Shown: positions 5,311 to 6,751 of the stretch, piece after piece
How positions within the stretch are numbered: the first letter of the stretch is position 1
Layout: the number at the start of each line of letters is the position of its first letter
Assembly (NCBI GenBank): GCA_030603485.1
Contig: JAUVXS010000096.1
Span: 1 to 6,751, forward strand
Direction: 5' to 3'
DNA: 6,751 nucleotides
Source of the DNA: Dehalococcoidia bacterium
Lineage (GTDB): Bacteria > Chloroflexota > Dehalococcoidia > GIF9 > AB-539-J10
Made by a program: the position numbers and the translations under genes
The notes under the pieces: generated by a model
Databases searched by the model: none
What the model saw: the letters and a program-made list of their open reading frames with translations, nothing else
What the model was told of the DNA's origin: nothing

Positions 5311-6030
5311 TCACGTGTTTCTCCCGAATGGGCAGATATAAACGCATATACCGCAACTCTTGTGCCGAGTCTGCTCTCGTTCGCTTAGATAGCGGTAACA
5401 TTCTTCAGCGGCGAATATCTCGCTTCTTGGTCTGGGCTTATCGAAAGCCTGCCCAGTAAAGGCATGTGCGGGACAAGCTTTCACACATGCAGAGCAGTCG
5501 TGGCACATCTCATCTATAGGCATTCCAGCTTCTAGTGGAGCATCTGTGAGCACTGTACCCCACCTCACACAAGGACCGTGTTCTGGTGTAATGAGCAAAG
5601 CACTCTTGCCAATCCATCCCAGTCCAGCTAAATGAGCTGCTAATTTGTGGGAGAACACACCAGCAAGTCTAGTTATGTCCACTGTTTGAGACGACGGGAC
5701 AACGAAAGCTTGAAAACCGGCTTTATCCAAGGATTGGGCTAACATCATAGAAATCGAGTCTATGCGCGGATTTATAATCTGATACACGTAATACCAATAA
5801 GTATTTGAGGCAGCAATATTTTTATGATGGACCAGCGCATTTACGATGCCATCTGTAAGAACGAAGCCATGAGAAACAGCTCGTGGAAACTGAGTTAGAA
5901 ATTCTCCGTCCTGCTTGGCAACACTCTGTCTGGCAAGAGTAAGGTCAGCTATACCGAAGTACGTTGTCCCCATGTCCTTAGCCAAAGATTCCAGCTTGCC
6001 TCTAAGATTTACTTTACCAATATCTTTCAT
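5311..6030 (-). CDS. Short QueG-like protein with two [4Fe-4S] clusters (epoxyqueuosine reductase relative)
   Basis: A 239-residue cytoplasmic iron-sulfur protein of the superfamily that includes epoxyqueuosine reductase QueG and the reductive dehalogenases. The N-terminal part (1-165) shows KDMGTTYFGIADL, LAGVFSHKLAAHLAGLGWIGKSALLITPEHG and GTVLTDAPL, which parallel the QueG core around its cobalamin site. Cluster ligands follow: C176-x2-C179-x2-C182-x3-C186-P, then C211, C226-x2-C229-x3-C233-P. The protein ends five residues after the last Cys-Pro, so the C-terminal HEAT-like repeats of the roughly 380-residue E. coli QueG are absent. Without that tRNA-binding part, a role in queuosine synthesis is doubtful. 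There is no twin-arginine signal, so it is not a respiratory dehalogenase. ATG at 6030 has AGGA 7 nt upstream. It lies 111 nt upstream of ligA, same strand. Substrate unknown. Confidence 0.85.
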   Translation of the reverse strand: MKDIGKVNLRGKLESLAKDMGTTYFGIADLTLARQSVAKQDGEFLTQFPRAVSHGFVLTDGIVNALVHHKNIAASNTYWYYVYQIINPRIDSISMMLAQSLDKAGFQAFVVPSSQTVDITRLAGVFSHKLAAHLAGLGWIGKSALLITPEHGPCVRWGTVLTDAPLEAGMPIDEMCHDCSACVKACPAHAFTGQAFDKPRPRSEIFAAEECYRYLSEREQTRHKSCGICVYICPFGRNT

Positions 6031-6048
6031 AGCTAATTCCTATGTGTA

Positions 6049-6079
6049 AGTATAACACAACACAGCTTCCCAACCTCAA
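6049..6079 (-). promoter_or_regulatory. Possible promoter of the QueG-like gene
   Basis: Minus-strand TATACT (6054-6049, 5/6) lies 18 nt before the ATG. The best -35 is TTGAGG (6079-6074, 4/6) at a long 19-nt spacing. It is plausible but weak, and the leader would be short (about 12 nt) with AGGA inside. Confidence 0.35.
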
Positions 6080-6173
6080 TTCTACTCTCAACTGTATCGA
6101 AATTACTAACGTTGAAGTGTTTCTTTTGTCACCCTTAATGATACCGAAGGGCTCAAAATGATAGGAGGGGGTT

Positions 6174-6196
6174 GTTAAGTTACCGCCTAACTTTAC
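6174..6196. promoter_or_regulatory. Inverted repeat in the -35 region of the ClpP-like gene
   Basis: GTTAAGTTA (6174-6182) and TAACTTTAC (6188-6196) form 9-bp arms with one mismatch around CCGCC. The repeat ends 7 nt before the extended -10 at 6203 and occupies the -35 position, where no consensus -35 is present. It may be an operator or activator site. Confidence 0.4.
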
Positions 6197-6202
6197 GATA
6201 TT

Positions 6203-6211
6203 TGCTATAAT
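6203..6211 (+). promoter_or_regulatory. Extended -10 promoter of the ClpP-like gene
   Basis: TGCTATAAT is a perfect extended -10 (TGn-TATAAT). The start would be near 6218, giving a leader of about 47 nt before the ATG at 6265. The -35 is poor, which extended -10 promoters tolerate, or transcription may depend on a protein bound to the adjacent inverted repeat. Confidence 0.6.
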
Positions 6212-6264
6212 CAAGGCAGATTTATGGAAATGGAATAGAGTACAAGCCAAAAGGAGGATAAAAC

Positions 6265-6751
6265 ATGGCTATGAAACCGGTTGTAATTAGGTTCTTCGCC
6301 CCTGTGATTGATGCCACTGTCAATGCTCTGATGAGTGCCGTCGACCAGAAAATGAAGCTAGGGACAAAAGACTTCATTATCCTTATCTCTTCACCCGGTG
6401 GCTCTGTTATCCATGGATTAGGCGCATATAATTATCTGAAAGGGTTGCCTATATCCATAACTACACACAATTTCGGCAGCGTGGACTCAATAGGTATCGT
6501 AATGTACTGTGCCGGTTCGAGAAGGCTATGTGTACCCCAAGCGAGATTCTTGTTTCACGGCGTTAGTGCGCAGTTCAGGGGGGAGCAGAATTTAGAGGAG
6601 AAACTGCTCGAGGAAAGGTTAAAGGGATTGAGAATTGATATGGAGAATATTGCCAGGGTAATTGCGGCGAATACAGGTAACAACGCCGAGGATGTTACCA
6701 ATGCCATGATTGAGAGGACAACTTTGAATCCAGAGGAGGCGCAGTCCTGGG
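6265..6751 (+). CDS. ClpP-like serine peptidase (S14 fold), cut by right edge
   Basis: 162 residues are visible of a ClpP/crotonase-fold peptidase, probably near the end of a roughly 190-200-residue protein. The ATG at 6265 has AAGGAGG 7 nt upstream, an ideal site. Seen in order: a beta strand VVIRFFAPV, a helix DATVNALMSAVDQKM, the glycine-rich oxyanion loop SSPGGSV (42-48), a helix GLGAYNYLKG, NFGSVDSIG with the probable nucleophile Ser75, and ARFLFHGV with probable His98. A charged helix EEKLLEERLKGLRIDMENIARVI (111-133) follows, then IERTTLNPEEAQSW. In housekeeping ClpP the last motif carries the catalytic Asp, as in R-D-x-F-M-S-x-E-E-A; here it reads E-R-T-T-L-N-P-E-E-A without Asp. ClpP's N-terminal axial loop segment is also missing. 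It is therefore a divergent, non-housekeeping member whose activity and ATPase partner are unknown. It is divergent from the QueG-like gene. Confidence 0.85.
   Translation, partial: MAMKPVVIRFFAPVIDATVNALMSAVDQKMKLGTKDFIILISSPGGSVIHGLGAYNYLKGLPISITTHNFGSVDSIGIVMYCAGSRRLCVPQARFLFHGVSAQFRGEQNLEEKLLEERLKGLRIDMENIARVIAANTGNNAEDVTNAMIERTTLNPEEAQSW

Noticed and set aside
5249..5389. 46-codon plus-strand frame starting MPFIKHRSEK
   Set aside because: No Shine-Dalgarno sequence, and it overlaps the conserved second cluster motif of the QueG-like gene on the other strand.
6014..6250. 78-codon minus-strand open frame
   Set aside because: It covers the divergent promoter region and overlaps the QueG-like start, and it reads across the extended -10 of the ClpP-like gene.
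1..6751. CRISPR array, transposase or integrase
   Set aside because: No regularly spaced repeats and no recombinase-like protein in any frame. The only long repeat is the pth 3'-end pair.

Overview
The window carries seven protein-coding genes, two of them cut by the window edges, plus a remnant of an eighth. All but the last gene lie on the minus strand. Base composition is moderate and the genes are tightly packed. The host is a free-living bacterium. The ligA-pth pair, a short QueG-like iron-sulfur protein and a DUF4382 secreted protein would fit an uncultured Chloroflexota of the Dehalococcoidia type, but this is inference and the window holds no phylogenetic marker that settles it.

Layout from left to right. 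Positions 1-896 hold a regulator-pump pair: a MarR repressor (GTG start at 896) followed by the start of a MATE exporter that runs off the left edge. A near-consensus promoter (954-982) drives them, and an 11-bp-arm inverted repeat (932-962) covers its -10, the classic layout for MarR autoregulation. Positions 897-1386 hold no intact gene. They contain the promoter and operator, a small hairpin, and an open frame (1138-1386) that continues in phase after the stop of the next gene and includes a damaged copy of the 3' end of pth. Positions 1387-1983 encode an exported DUF4382 protein with its own promoter at 2071-2098, flanked by two short palindromes.

Positions 1984-2571 are non-coding by ORF criteria but are not empty. 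On the minus strand they contain a -35/-10 pair (2436-2463), about 70 nt that fold into two hairpins with G-U pairs, and a strong intrinsic terminator (2324-2362). Together these look like a gene for a small RNA of about 105 nt. The 75-bp 3' end of pth (2564-2638) recurs in direct orientation at 1159-1234, so the DUF4382 gene and the RNA candidate lie between two copies of the pth 3' end. That is the geometry left by an element inserted into the end of a housekeeping gene.

Positions 2572-5199 hold peptidyl-tRNA hydrolase and NAD-dependent DNA ligase as a close operon (ligA first, gap about 20 nt). Upstream, 5311-6030 encodes a short QueG-like protein with two [4Fe-4S] clusters. Positions 6031-6264 are a divergent promoter region. 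From 6265 a ClpP-like serine peptidase reads rightward off the end of the window.

The most interesting points are the small RNA candidate, the diverged pth 3'-end duplication that brackets it with the DUF4382 gene, and the non-standard ClpP-like peptidase.
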